A DNA stretch of 64,000 nucleotides. Origin: Neorhizobium galegae bv. officinalis (lineage in GTDB: Bacteria > Pseudomonadota > Alphaproteobacteria > Rhizobiales > Rhizobiaceae). Below the pieces are notes generated by a model. That model was not told the origin of the DNA, made no database searches, and saw nothing but the letters and a program-made list of their open reading frames with translations. Below are positions 56,293 through 64,000 of this stretch, one piece after another. Numbering within the stretch: position 1 is the stretch's first letter; each line of letters starts with the position of its first letter. The stretch lies in assembly GCA_000985875.1 (NCBI GenBank), contig CCRI01000014.1, positions 62,001 to 126,000 on the forward strand, written 5' to 3'. The position numbers were made by a program, and so were the translations under genes.

Positions 56293-57918
56293 ATGCTGGG
56301 ACCGTCAGGCCATCTGGATACGTTTGCCCGCGACAATCTTCCGCCTCCGGATCAGTGGCCGGAAATCAGGCTTGATGGCTTCGATTATCCGGAATGGATG
56401 AACGCGGGGGTCGAGCTCACCGACCGTATGGTCGAGCGCGGCTTCGGCGACAACACCGCTCTCATCGGCAACGGCCGCCGCCGCACCTACAAGGAATTGT
56501 CCGACTGGACGAACCGCATCGCTCAGGCACTCACCGAGGACTACGGCCTGAAGCCGGGCAACCGCGTGCTGATCCGTTCCGCCAACAACCCGGCCATGGT
56601 CGCCTGCTGGCTGGCTGCGACGAAAGCAGGCGCGGTCGTGGTCAACACCATGCCGATGCTGCGCTCCGGCGAACTTGCCAAGATCATCGACAAGGCCGAA
56701 ATCTCGATCGCGCTCTGCGATACGCGGCTGATGGACGAACTGGTCGCCTGCGCCAAGGAAAGCCGCTTTCTGAAGCAGGTGATCGGCTTCGATGGCACCG
56801 CCAACCATGACGCCGAACTCGATCGGGCGGCGCTCAACAAGCCGGTGCGTTTCGAAGCGGTGAAAACCGGCCGCGACGACGTCGCCCTGCTCGGCTTCAC
56901 CTCCGGCTCCACCGGCGTGCCGAAGGCGACCATGCATTTCCACCGCGATATCCTAATCATCGCCGATGCCTATGCGAAGGAAGTGCTGGACGTGACGCCG
57001 GACGACGTGTTCGTCGGCTCCCCGCCGCTTGCCTTCACCTTCGGCCTCGGCGGCCTTGCGGTATTCCCTCTGCGTTTCGGTGCGGCCGCGACGCTTCTGG
57101 AGCAGGCGACGCCACCCAAGATGATCGAGATCATCGAGACCTACAAGGCAACGATCAGCTTCACGGCACCGACCGCATACCGCGCCATGCTGGCGGCGAT
57201 GGATGCGGGCGCCGATCTGTCGTCGCTGCGCATCGCCGTTTCCGCCGGCGAGACCTTGCCCGGCCCCGTCTTCGACGAATGGGTCAAGAAGACCGGCAAG
57301 CCGATCCTCGATGGCATCGGCGCGACCGAGATGCTGCATATCTTCATCTCGAACCGGCTCGGCGATTCCAAACCGGCCTGCACCGGCAAGCCGCTCACCG
57401 GTTACGAGGCGATCGTCGTCGACGACGACATGAACGAAGTGCCGCGCGGCACGATCGGCAAGCTGGCGGTCAAGGGGCCGATCGGCTGCCGTTACCTCGC
57501 CGACGACCGCCAGAAGGAATACGTCAGGGACGGCTGGAACCTGACGGGCGACAGTTTCGTCGAGGACGAGGACGGCTATTTCCACTTCGCCGCCCGCTCC
57601 GACGACATGATCGTTTCGGCCGGCTACAACATCGCCGGTCCCGAAGTCGAGGCGGCCCTCCTCAAGCACGAGGCGGTGCTCGAATGCGCCGTGATCGGCG
57701 TCTCGGACGAGGCACGCGGAACGATCGTGGAGGCGCATGTGGTGCTGGTAAAGGGCGCCGAGGCAAGCGAGCTGATGGTCAAGATCCTGCAGGATCACGT
57801 CAAGGCGGTGATCGCCCCTTACAAATATCCGCGTTCGGTCGTCTTCACCGATGCGCTGCCGAAGACCGAGTCCGGCAAGATCCAGCGCTTCCGCCTGAAG
57901 CAGAAGCCCTCGGCTTAA
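56293..57918 (+). CDS. Benzoate/aminobenzoate-CoA ligase-like AMP-dependent synthetase
   Basis: This 541-residue ANL-superfamily ligase has the A3 motif LLGFTSGSTGVPKATMHFH, A5 ILDGIGATEMLHIF, A7 GWNLTGD, A8 RSDDMIVSAGYNIAGPEVE and A10 catalytic lysine in KTESGKIQRF. The DNLPPPDQWPEI start, IGATEMLHIFISN and the MHFHRDIL block are characteristic of the benzoate/2-aminobenzoate-CoA ligase branch. It starts 142 bases before a branched-chain-type ABC importer operon, so it probably activates the imported aromatic acid. No ring-opening (box, ben) genes are within the window. Confidence 0.84.
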   Translation: MLGPSGHLDTFARDNLPPPDQWPEIRLDGFDYPEWMNAGVELTDRMVERGFGDNTALIGNGRRRTYKELSDWTNRIAQALTEDYGLKPGNRVLIRSANNPAMVACWLAATKAGAVVVNTMPMLRSGELAKIIDKAEISIALCDTRLMDELVACAKESRFLKQVIGFDGTANHDAELDRAALNKPVRFEAVKTGRDDVALLGFTSGSTGVPKATMHFHRDILIIADAYAKEVLDVTPDDVFVGSPPLAFTFGLGGLAVFPLRFGAAATLLEQATPPKMIEIIETYKATISFTAPTAYRAMLAAMDAGADLSSLRIAVSAGETLPGPVFDEWVKKTGKPILDGIGATEMLHIFISNRLGDSKPACTGKPLTGYEAIVVDDDMNEVPRGTIGKLAVKGPIGCRYLADDRQKEYVRDGWNLTGDSFVEDEDGYFHFAARSDDMIVSAGYNIAGPEVEAALLKHEAVLECAVIGVSDEARGTIVEAHVVLVKGAEASELMVKILQDHVKAVIAPYKYPRSVVFTDALPKTESGKIQRFRLKQKPSA

Positions 57919-57957
57919 CCATGGTGATTGGCGGTTGAATTTCGCCTGACATGTAGA

Positions 57958-57983
57958 GTGGAAGTTTCCACGCAAATGTGGAA
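57958..57983. promoter_or_regulatory. Tripartite GTGGAA/TTCCAC operator-like array before the importer operon
   Basis: GTGGAA-GT-TTCCAC (57958-57971) is a perfect palindrome, and the shared TTCCAC forms a second one with GTGGAA at 57978-57983 across GCAAAT. The array is 77 bases upstream of the binding-protein gene. The MarR protein at the end of the operon is the obvious candidate binder. Confidence 0.55.
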
Positions 57984-58060
57984 GACAAAGAAGACCCGGC
58001 GGATGTTGAAGTCCGTCGAAGGCATCGGGAACGACAAAACAACAAACGGGAGTTCGTCAC

Positions 58061-59197
58061 ATGAAGAAAATGCTTGCTGCAGCCACTTTGGCGCTGAGCG
58101 TTGGCACCACCGGCATGGCTTTCGCCGAGCCTTTGAAGATCGGCATGATCACCACGCTTTCGGGCGGTGGCGCCGGCCTTGGCATCGATACGCGCGACGG
58201 CTTCATGCTGGCGATCAAGAATGCCGGCAACAAGGACATTACCGTTGTTACCGAAGACGATGCGCAGAAGCCGGAACTGGCCGTGCAGATCGCCGACAAG
58301 ATGATCCAGAGCGACAAGGTCGACGTCCTGACCGGCATCGTCTGGTCGAACCTTTTGATGGCCGTTGCCCCGAGCGCGGTGGCCCAGGGCAAGTTCTACG
58401 TCTCGACCAATGCTGCGCCTGCAGCGCTTGCCGGCGCCAACTGCAACAAGCTCTATTTCAACGCCGCCTACCAGAACGACAACCTTCATGAAGCCATGGG
58501 CGAATATGCCAACAAGGGCTACAAGAAGATGTTCATCCTCGCCCCGAACTATCCGGCCGGCAAGGATTCGCTGACCGGCTTCAAGCGTTATTACAAGGGC
58601 CAGCTCGCCGCCGAAGTCTACACCCAGGTCGGCCAGACCGACTACGCCGCCGAAATCGCCCAGATGCGCGCGTCCGGCGCCGACGGCATCTTCGTCTTCC
58701 TGCCCGGCGGCATGGGCATCGCCTTCATGAAGCAGTTCGCCCAGTCGGGCGTCAAAATCCCGGTCATGGGCCCGGGCTTCTCCTTCAGCCAGGACGTCCT
58801 GCCGGCAATCGGGGATGCAGCGATCGGCGCCAAGGCGTCCGGCCAGTGGGCTCCGGACTTCGACAATGCCGCGAGCAAGAAGTTCCTGGCGGATTTCCAG
58901 AAGGAATATAACCGCCTGCCGTCCATCTATGCCGTCCAGGCCTATGACGCCGCCCAGCTCATCGTTGCCGCAGCGTCCAAGGCGAGCGTCAAGAACGCCG
59001 CTGCCTTCGGCGCCGAACTGAAGAAGGCCGACATCCAGTCGCCGCGCGGAAAGTTCAAGTTCAACACCAACCAGCATCCGATCCAGGACATCTACCTGAC
59101 GGAAGTGGTGAAGCAGAACGGCGTCATCACCAACAAGACGGTCGAGAAGATCTTCGCCGATCACGGCGATGCCTATGCCAAAGACTGCAAGATCTAA
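58061..59197 (+). CDS. ABC transporter substrate-binding protein, branched-chain/aromatic (LivK-like) type
   Basis: This 378-residue periplasmic protein has a signal peptide (MKKMLAAATLALSVG..., cleavage near AFA|EPLK) and type-1 binding fold (KIGMITTLSGGGAGLGIDTRDGF start, LTGIVWSNLLMAVAP). This family includes amino-acid binders and the aromatic-acid binders that accompany benzoate-type pathways. Adjacent CoA ligase favours an aromatic acid. First gene of a five-gene importer set. Confidence 0.87.
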   Translation: MKKMLAAATLALSVGTTGMAFAEPLKIGMITTLSGGGAGLGIDTRDGFMLAIKNAGNKDITVVTEDDAQKPELAVQIADKMIQSDKVDVLTGIVWSNLLMAVAPSAVAQGKFYVSTNAAPAALAGANCNKLYFNAAYQNDNLHEAMGEYANKGYKKMFILAPNYPAGKDSLTGFKRYYKGQLAAEVYTQVGQTDYAAEIAQMRASGADGIFVFLPGGMGIAFMKQFAQSGVKIPVMGPGFSFSQDVLPAIGDAAIGAKASGQWAPDFDNAASKKFLADFQKEYNRLPSIYAVQAYDAAQLIVAAASKASVKNAAAFGAELKKADIQSPRGKFKFNTNQHPIQDIYLTEVVKQNGVITNKTVEKIFADHGDAYAKDCKI

Positions 59198-59206
59198 GGT
59201 CCGCCC

Positions 59207-60130
59207 GTGACTTTGGCACTTGCTCTCGAGCAGTTGCTTAATGGCCTGCAGCTCGGCGTCATGTTGTTTCTCATGGCTGCCGGGCTGACGCTGATCTTCG
59301 GCGTCATGGGCCTGATCAACCTCGCTCACGGCTCGCTCTACATGGTCGGCGCATTCGCCTGTGCCACCGTGGCGGCATGGACCGGTTCCTTCTGGATCGG
59401 CCTGATCGCCAGTCTCGTCGCGGCCGCCGCCGCCGGGGCGATCGTCGAACTCGTGGTAATCCGCAGGCTCTACGACCGCGATCATCTCGACCAGGTGCTG
59501 GCCACCTTCGCGCTGATCCTGATGTTTTCGGAAGGCACGCGCTGGCTGTTCGGCTCCTTCCCGCTCTATCTCGATATTCCTCCCTTGCTGCAGGGCGCCG
59601 TCGCGCTGCCCGGCGGTACGGAATATCCGGTCTATCGTCTGGCGATCATCCTCGCCGGCGCGATCGTCGCCTTCGGCCTCTACCTGCTGATTTCCCGGAC
59701 CCGGCTCGGCATGCGCATCCGCGCCGGCGAAAGCGACCGCGAGATGATCGGCGCTTTAGGCGTCGATATCCGCACGCTTTACACCGTCGTCTTCGCGCTC
59801 GGTGCGGCCCTGGCGGGTCTCGCCGGAGCCATGGTCGGCGCGCTGCAGTCGGTGCAGGTCGGTATGGGCGAGCCGGTGCTGATCCTCGCCTTCGTGGTCA
59901 TCGTCATCGGCGGCATAGGCTCGATCAAGGGCGCGCTGCTCGGTGCGCTGCTGGTCGGCGTCACCGATACGATGGGACGTTTCCTGCTGCCGAAGATCCT
60001 GGCGCTGTTCGTCGCCCCGGCCCAGGCCGGCATGATCGGCGGCGCCGTGGCTTCGATGCTGATCTATATCGTCATGGCGGTCATTCTCGCGGTCAAGCCG
60101 CGCGGCCTCTTCCCCGCGGCACATGCGTGA
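59207..60130 (+). CDS. livH: LivH-type ABC permease
   Basis: This 307-residue permease has about eight hydrophobic helices. Family hallmarks include LNGLQLGVMLFLMAAGLTLIFGVMGLINLAHG near the N-terminus and VIVIGGIGSIKGALLGALLVG near the C-terminus. The start is GTG 59207, 9 bases after the binding-protein stop. The stop overlaps the LivM gene by 8 bases. Confidence 0.87.
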   Translation: MTLALALEQLLNGLQLGVMLFLMAAGLTLIFGVMGLINLAHGSLYMVGAFACATVAAWTGSFWIGLIASLVAAAAAGAIVELVVIRRLYDRDHLDQVLATFALILMFSEGTRWLFGSFPLYLDIPPLLQGAVALPGGTEYPVYRLAIILAGAIVAFGLYLLISRTRLGMRIRAGESDREMIGALGVDIRTLYTVVFALGAALAGLAGAMVGALQSVQVGMGEPVLILAFVVIVIGGIGSIKGALLGALLVGVTDTMGRFLLPKILALFVAPAQAGMIGGAVASMLIYIVMAVILAVKPRGLFPAAHA

Positions 60131-61112
60131 GATCATGATCTTGACCCGCGAAAACCTCACCAACCTCATTCTGGCGGCCCTGCTGCTCGCCGTGCCCTTT
60201 GCGGCGGACGCGCTTGGCCAGCCGTTCTACATCACGCTCGCGACCCGTATCGCCATCCTGGCGCTCGCCGCAACCGGCCTCAATCTGGCGCTGGGTCTCG
60301 GTGGTCTCGTCTCCTTCGGCCACGCCGCCTTTTTCGGCATTGGCGGATACGTTGCCGGCATCCTGGCCGCTCACGCCTTTTCCGGCGATCCGCTGCTGTT
60401 CGGGCTTTCCGGGACGAAGCAGATGTGGGCGATCTGGACCGTCGCGGTGATCATTTCAGGCCTTGTGGGCCTGGCGATCGGCGCGATCAGCCTTCGCACC
60501 TCCGGCGTCTATTTCATCATGATCACGCTCGCCTTCGCGCAGATGGTCTATTATTTCGCGATCTCCTGGCCGGCCTATGGCGGCGAGGACGGGTTATCGA
60601 TTCTTGTTCGCAACCAGTTCCCGGGCGTCATGACTATGATTCCGCTGAACTTCTTCCTGATCTGCTACGTCGCCCTGCTGCTGGCGCTCGGTCTCTTCGC
60701 CCTGATCCGCGCCTCGCGCTTCGGCACGGCGCTGCAGGCGGCACGGCAGAACGAGGTGCGCGTCGCGACCGTCGGCATCCAGCCCTATCGCATCCGGCTC
60801 ACCGCCTTCGCGATTTCGGCGGCGATCACCGGCCTTGCCGGCGCGCTGTTTGCCGATCTCAACCGTTTCGTCAGCCCGTCCATGCTCTCCTGGCATATGT
60901 CGGGCGAACTGATCGTGCTGATCATTCTCGGCGGCACCGGCCGGCTGTTCGGACCGCTTGCGGGTGCAGCCCTCTATGTGATCTTCGAATATGCGCTCGG
61001 TGGCCTCACCGAGCGCTGGCAGTTCTTCCTGGGCCTCATCCTGCTCGCCGTCGTGCTTTTCGCGCGGGGCGGTCTTCTAGGCCTGCTTGCCGGAAAGGCC
61101 AAACATGGTTGA
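60123..61112 (+). CDS. livM: LivM-type ABC permease
   Basis: This 329-residue second permease has the signature LNLALGLGGLVSFGHAAFFGIGGY and the late VLIILGGTGRLFGPLAGAALY. It overlaps livH by 8 bases and livG by 8 bases (ATGGTTGA), which indicates tight translational coupling. Confidence 0.87.
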   Translation: MREIMILTRENLTNLILAALLLAVPFAADALGQPFYITLATRIAILALAATGLNLALGLGGLVSFGHAAFFGIGGYVAGILAAHAFSGDPLLFGLSGTKQMWAIWTVAVIISGLVGLAIGAISLRTSGVYFIMITLAFAQMVYYFAISWPAYGGEDGLSILVRNQFPGVMTMIPLNFFLICYVALLLALGLFALIRASRFGTALQAARQNEVRVATVGIQPYRIRLTAFAISAAITGLAGALFADLNRFVSPSMLSWHMSGELIVLIILGGTGRLFGPLAGAALYVIFEYALGGLTERWQFFLGLILLAVVLFARGGLLGLLAGKAKHG

Positions 61113-61853
61113 GCCGGTTCTCCAGATCTCCAACCTCGTCAAGAATTTCGGCGCACTGCGGGCGACCGATGGCGTGACGCTCGACCTTCGCCCCGGCGAA
61201 ATCCACGCCCTGATCGGCCCGAACGGCGCCGGCAAGTCGACACTCATCCACCAGATCTGCGGCACGCTTCGGCAGGATAGCGGCACGGTGCGTTTTGCCG
61301 GGCAGGATATCGGCTCGCTCGGTGTGGCCGATCGTGCCCGGCTCGGGCTTGGCCGCACCTTCCAGGTCTCGTCGATCGCTCCGGATTTTTCGGGGCTGCG
61401 GAACGTCATGCTGGCGGTTCAGGCGAAACAGGGCTCGAGCTTCCGCTTCTTCAAGCCGGTCATGCGCGACAGGTCGCTGATCGACACCGCGATGGCCATG
61501 TTGGAACGTGTCGGCCTGACGGCTCGCGCCCGCATTCCGGCGGCAGAGCTTTCCCATGGCGAACGCCGGCAGCTCGAAATCGCCATGGCGCTGGCGCTCG
61601 GCTCCAAGGCCTTCCTGCTCGATGAGCCGATGGCGGGAATGGGCCCGGAAGGTTCGAAATCGCTGACCCGCTTCCTCGATACACTGCGGCAGGAAGCGCC
61701 GATCCTGCTGGTCGAGCACGACATGGACGCGGTTTTCGCGCTCGCCGACCGGATCTCGGTGCTCGTCTACGGCCGCATCATCGCGACGGGGACGGTCGAG
61801 GAAATCCGCCGCGATCCGACCGTGCGCACCGCCTATCTCGGAGACCACGCCTG

Positions 61854-61854
<1 letters not shown>
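61105..61854 (+). CDS. livG: LivG-type ABC ATPase
   Basis: This 249-residue ATPase (from ATG 61105, GGAAAGG upstream) has Walker A GPNGAGKST, signature LSHGERRQLEIAMALA, Walker B AFLLDEPMAGM and the switch histidine in VEHDMD. An alternative start at 61087 would add six residues within livM. One-base overlap with the next gene (TGATG). Confidence 0.87.
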
Positions 61855-62537
<683 letters not shown>

Positions 62538-62539
62538 GC

Positions 62540-63052
62540 ATGGAAGCAGAAGCGGCAAGCGCCGACCTGGAACTGATCGCCCATGGCCCTCATGGGAAGA
62601 ACAAGCCTGAGACGCGGCTGTGGCTGCGCATGCTCTCCACCACCAAACTGATCACCACAGAAATCCGTCGCCGCCTTCGCACTGAATTCAGTGCGACGCT
62701 TCCCCAGTTCGATTTGATGGCACAGCTCTATCGCGAGGCGGATGGGCTGAGACTCGGCGAACTCTCGAAGCGCACCATGGTCACCAACGGCAATGTCACG
62801 GGTCTGGTGGAGCGGCTGGAGGCGGATGGTTTCGTGCAGCGCGTCACGCCCGATGGCGACCGCCGGGTCACCGTCGCCAAGCTGACGCCGGCCGGGACCG
62901 AGCTTTTTGTCGCCATGGCCGCCGCCCACGAGGGCTGGCTGCGTGACATCATGGCCGATGTCGATCCGGCGATGATCGCCTCATTGTGGTCGGAGATCGG
63001 CGCGGTGAAGGCTTCCGCAAGCAACCATCTTTCCGGCAGCGCCTTCGAATAG
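62540..63052 (+). CDS. MarR-family transcriptional regulator
   Basis: This 170-residue winged-helix protein has a recognition region LGELSKRTMVTNGNVTGLVERLEADG and wing VTPDGDRRVTVAKLTPAG. It begins 2 bases after the last importer gene, so it is part of that operon. It likely represses the operon through the GTGGAA/TTCCAC array at 57958 and is released by the imported acid or its CoA ester. Confidence 0.86.
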   Translation: MEAEAASADLELIAHGPHGKNKPETRLWLRMLSTTKLITTEIRRRLRTEFSATLPQFDLMAQLYREADGLRLGELSKRTMVTNGNVTGLVERLEADGFVQRVTPDGDRRVTVAKLTPAGTELFVAMAAAHEGWLRDIMADVDPAMIASLWSEIGAVKASASNHLSGSAFE

Positions 63053-63091
63053 TAAGGCTCGTCTTGGGGCGCAACAATTCGGGGTGAAGAG

Positions 63092-64000
63092 ATGGCAGAC
63101 CTGCAGGCGATCGTCGACGAAATCCATGCGAAGCTGACGCCGCGGCTCGGCGAAGGCAAGGTGGCCGACTACATCCCGCAACTCGCCCATGTCGATCCGA
63201 AGAAATTCGGAATGGCGATCATCGGTGTCGACGGCCAGGTCTTCAAAGCTGGCGATTGCGACGAACCCTTCTCGATCCAGAGCGTCTCGAAGGTCTTCAC
63301 CCTGACGCTGGCGCTTGGCAAGCATGGCGAGACCACCTGGAACCGTGTCGGCCGCGAGCCGTCCGGCTCCGCCTTCAATTCCATCGTCCAGCTCGAGCAT
63401 GAGGAAGGCAAGCCGCGCAATCCGTTCATCAATGCCGGCGCCATCGCGGTCAGCGACCTGGTGCTTGCCGGGCATACGCCGCGCGAGGCGATCGGCGAGA
63501 TCGTCCGCTTCGTGCGTTACCTTGCCGACGACGATTCGATTGCCATCGACCCGGAAGTGGCGAAGTCCGAGCAGGCGACGGGTTTCCGCAATTTCGCGCT
63601 CGCCAATTTCATGCGCTCCTTCGGCAAGCTCGACCATCCGGTCGAACATGTGCTGGGCGTCTATTTCCATCATTGCGCGCTCGCCATGACCTGCACCCAA
63701 CTCGCCAAGTCGGCCCTTTTCCTCGCTGCCTCCGGCCGCAATCCGCTGACCGGGCATACCGTGGTATCGAGGCAACGGGCGCGGCGCATCAATGCGCTGA
63801 TGCTCACCTGCGGGCATTACGATGGGTCGGGGGATTTCGCCTACCGCGTCGGCCTGCCCGGCAAGAGCGGTGTCGGCGGCGGCATCATGGCGGTAGCACC
63901 TGGCAAGGCGTCCGTCGCCGTCTGGTCGCCGGGCCTCAATCACAACGGCAATTCGCTGCTGGGTTCGCTGGCGCTCGAAATGCTGGCCACCAGAACCGGC
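63092..64000 (+). CDS. glsA: Glutaminase (serine-dependent beta-lactamase fold), 3' end outside window
   Basis: This frame is open to the window end: 303 codons of a ~305-310-residue family, so only the last residues are missing. It hydrolyses glutamine to glutamate and ammonia. The serine-lysine pair is in [10 protein letters not shown], and the substrate residues are in [33 protein letters not shown] is the typical C-terminal active-site block. ATG 63092 has GGTGAAGAG upstream and lies 39 bases after the MarR stop, so it may be transcribed with that operon. Confidence 0.92.
   Translation, partial: MADLQAIVDEIHAKLTPRLGEGKVADYIPQLAHVDPKKFGMAIIGVDGQVFKAGDCDEPFSIQSVSKVFTLTLALGKHGETTWNRVGREPSGSAFNSIVQLEHEEGKPRNPFINAGAIAVSDLVLAGHTPREAIGEIVRFVRYLADDDSIAIDPEVAKSEQATGFRNFALANFMRSFGKLDHPVEHVLGVYFHHCALAMTCTQLAKSALFLAASGRNPLTGHTVVSRQRARRINALMLTCGHYDGSGDFAYRVGLPGKSGVGGGIMAVAPGKASVAVWSPGLNHNGNSLLGSLALEMLATRTG

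Overview
This is GC-rich chromosomal DNA from an alphaproteobacterium of the order Rhizobiales, most likely Rhizobiaceae (Rhizobium, Neorhizobium or Agrobacterium group). The grounds are the rbfA-truB-rpsO-pnp block followed by fabI-fabB-fabA divergent from an Irr-type iron regulator, an intergenic palindromic mosaic resembling the rhizobial RIME repeats, and many ABC/TRAP uptake and aromatic/polyol catabolic genes with their own regulators. I found about 60 protein genes, including two cut by the window ends and one broken by a stop codon. I saw no tRNA, rRNA, CRISPR array, insertion sequence, prophage or integrase.

Layout. 1-1845: the 3' part of a PhoD-type phosphatase gene and a HAD phosphatase. 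1846-7136: an ABC importer (ATPase, binding protein, two permeases) with a LacI-type regulator interrupted by an in-frame TGA. 7245-13770: two divergent operons around 9409-9541 that fit CoA-dependent phenylpropenoid (hydroxycinnamate) breakdown: crotonase, MarR and amidohydrolase leftward; feruloyl-CoA synthase-like ligase, SDR and acyl-CoA dehydrogenase rightward. 13865-19957: a LysR gene and an operon of FAD oxidoreductase, two-subunit aconitase X, SDR and xylitol/sorbitol-type dehydrogenase. The same 17-bp palindrome precedes both the LysR gene and the operon. 19958-34357: an orphan ParA ATPase, then a leftward chemotaxis operon (STAS, CheY, CheA, CheW, three chemoreceptors, CheW, CheR, CheB), and a divergent soluble protein with a degenerate chemoreceptor tip. 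A perfect CtrA-type box lies in the divergent promoter region. 34537-43808: housekeeping genes (rbfA, truB, rpsO, pnp, an RsmC-like methyltransferase, fabI/fabB/fabA, irr) plus a lone PIN-domain protein. 43815-47925: membrane and unassigned genes (TRIC-type channel, small secreted protein, DUF218, DUF1275, HI0933-like flavoprotein). 47945-55269: a fused 5-oxoprolinase/hydantoinase divergent from a TRAP transporter and a MarR gene. 55266-64000: an alpha/beta hydrolase divergent from a benzoate-CoA-ligase-like enzyme, then a branched-chain-type ABC importer, a MarR regulator and a glutaminase cut by the window end.

How it fits together. Most accessory blocks are self-contained modules of uptake, catabolism and a dedicated regulator. 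The least explained parts are the aconitase X operon, which lacks the usual hydroxyproline partners, and the chemotaxis locus. That locus combines receptors with three, two and one HAMP units, a shared C-terminal tail, a STAS protein, a ParA homologue and a divergent soluble receptor-like protein. It also sits directly upstream of rbfA, where relatives usually have infB.
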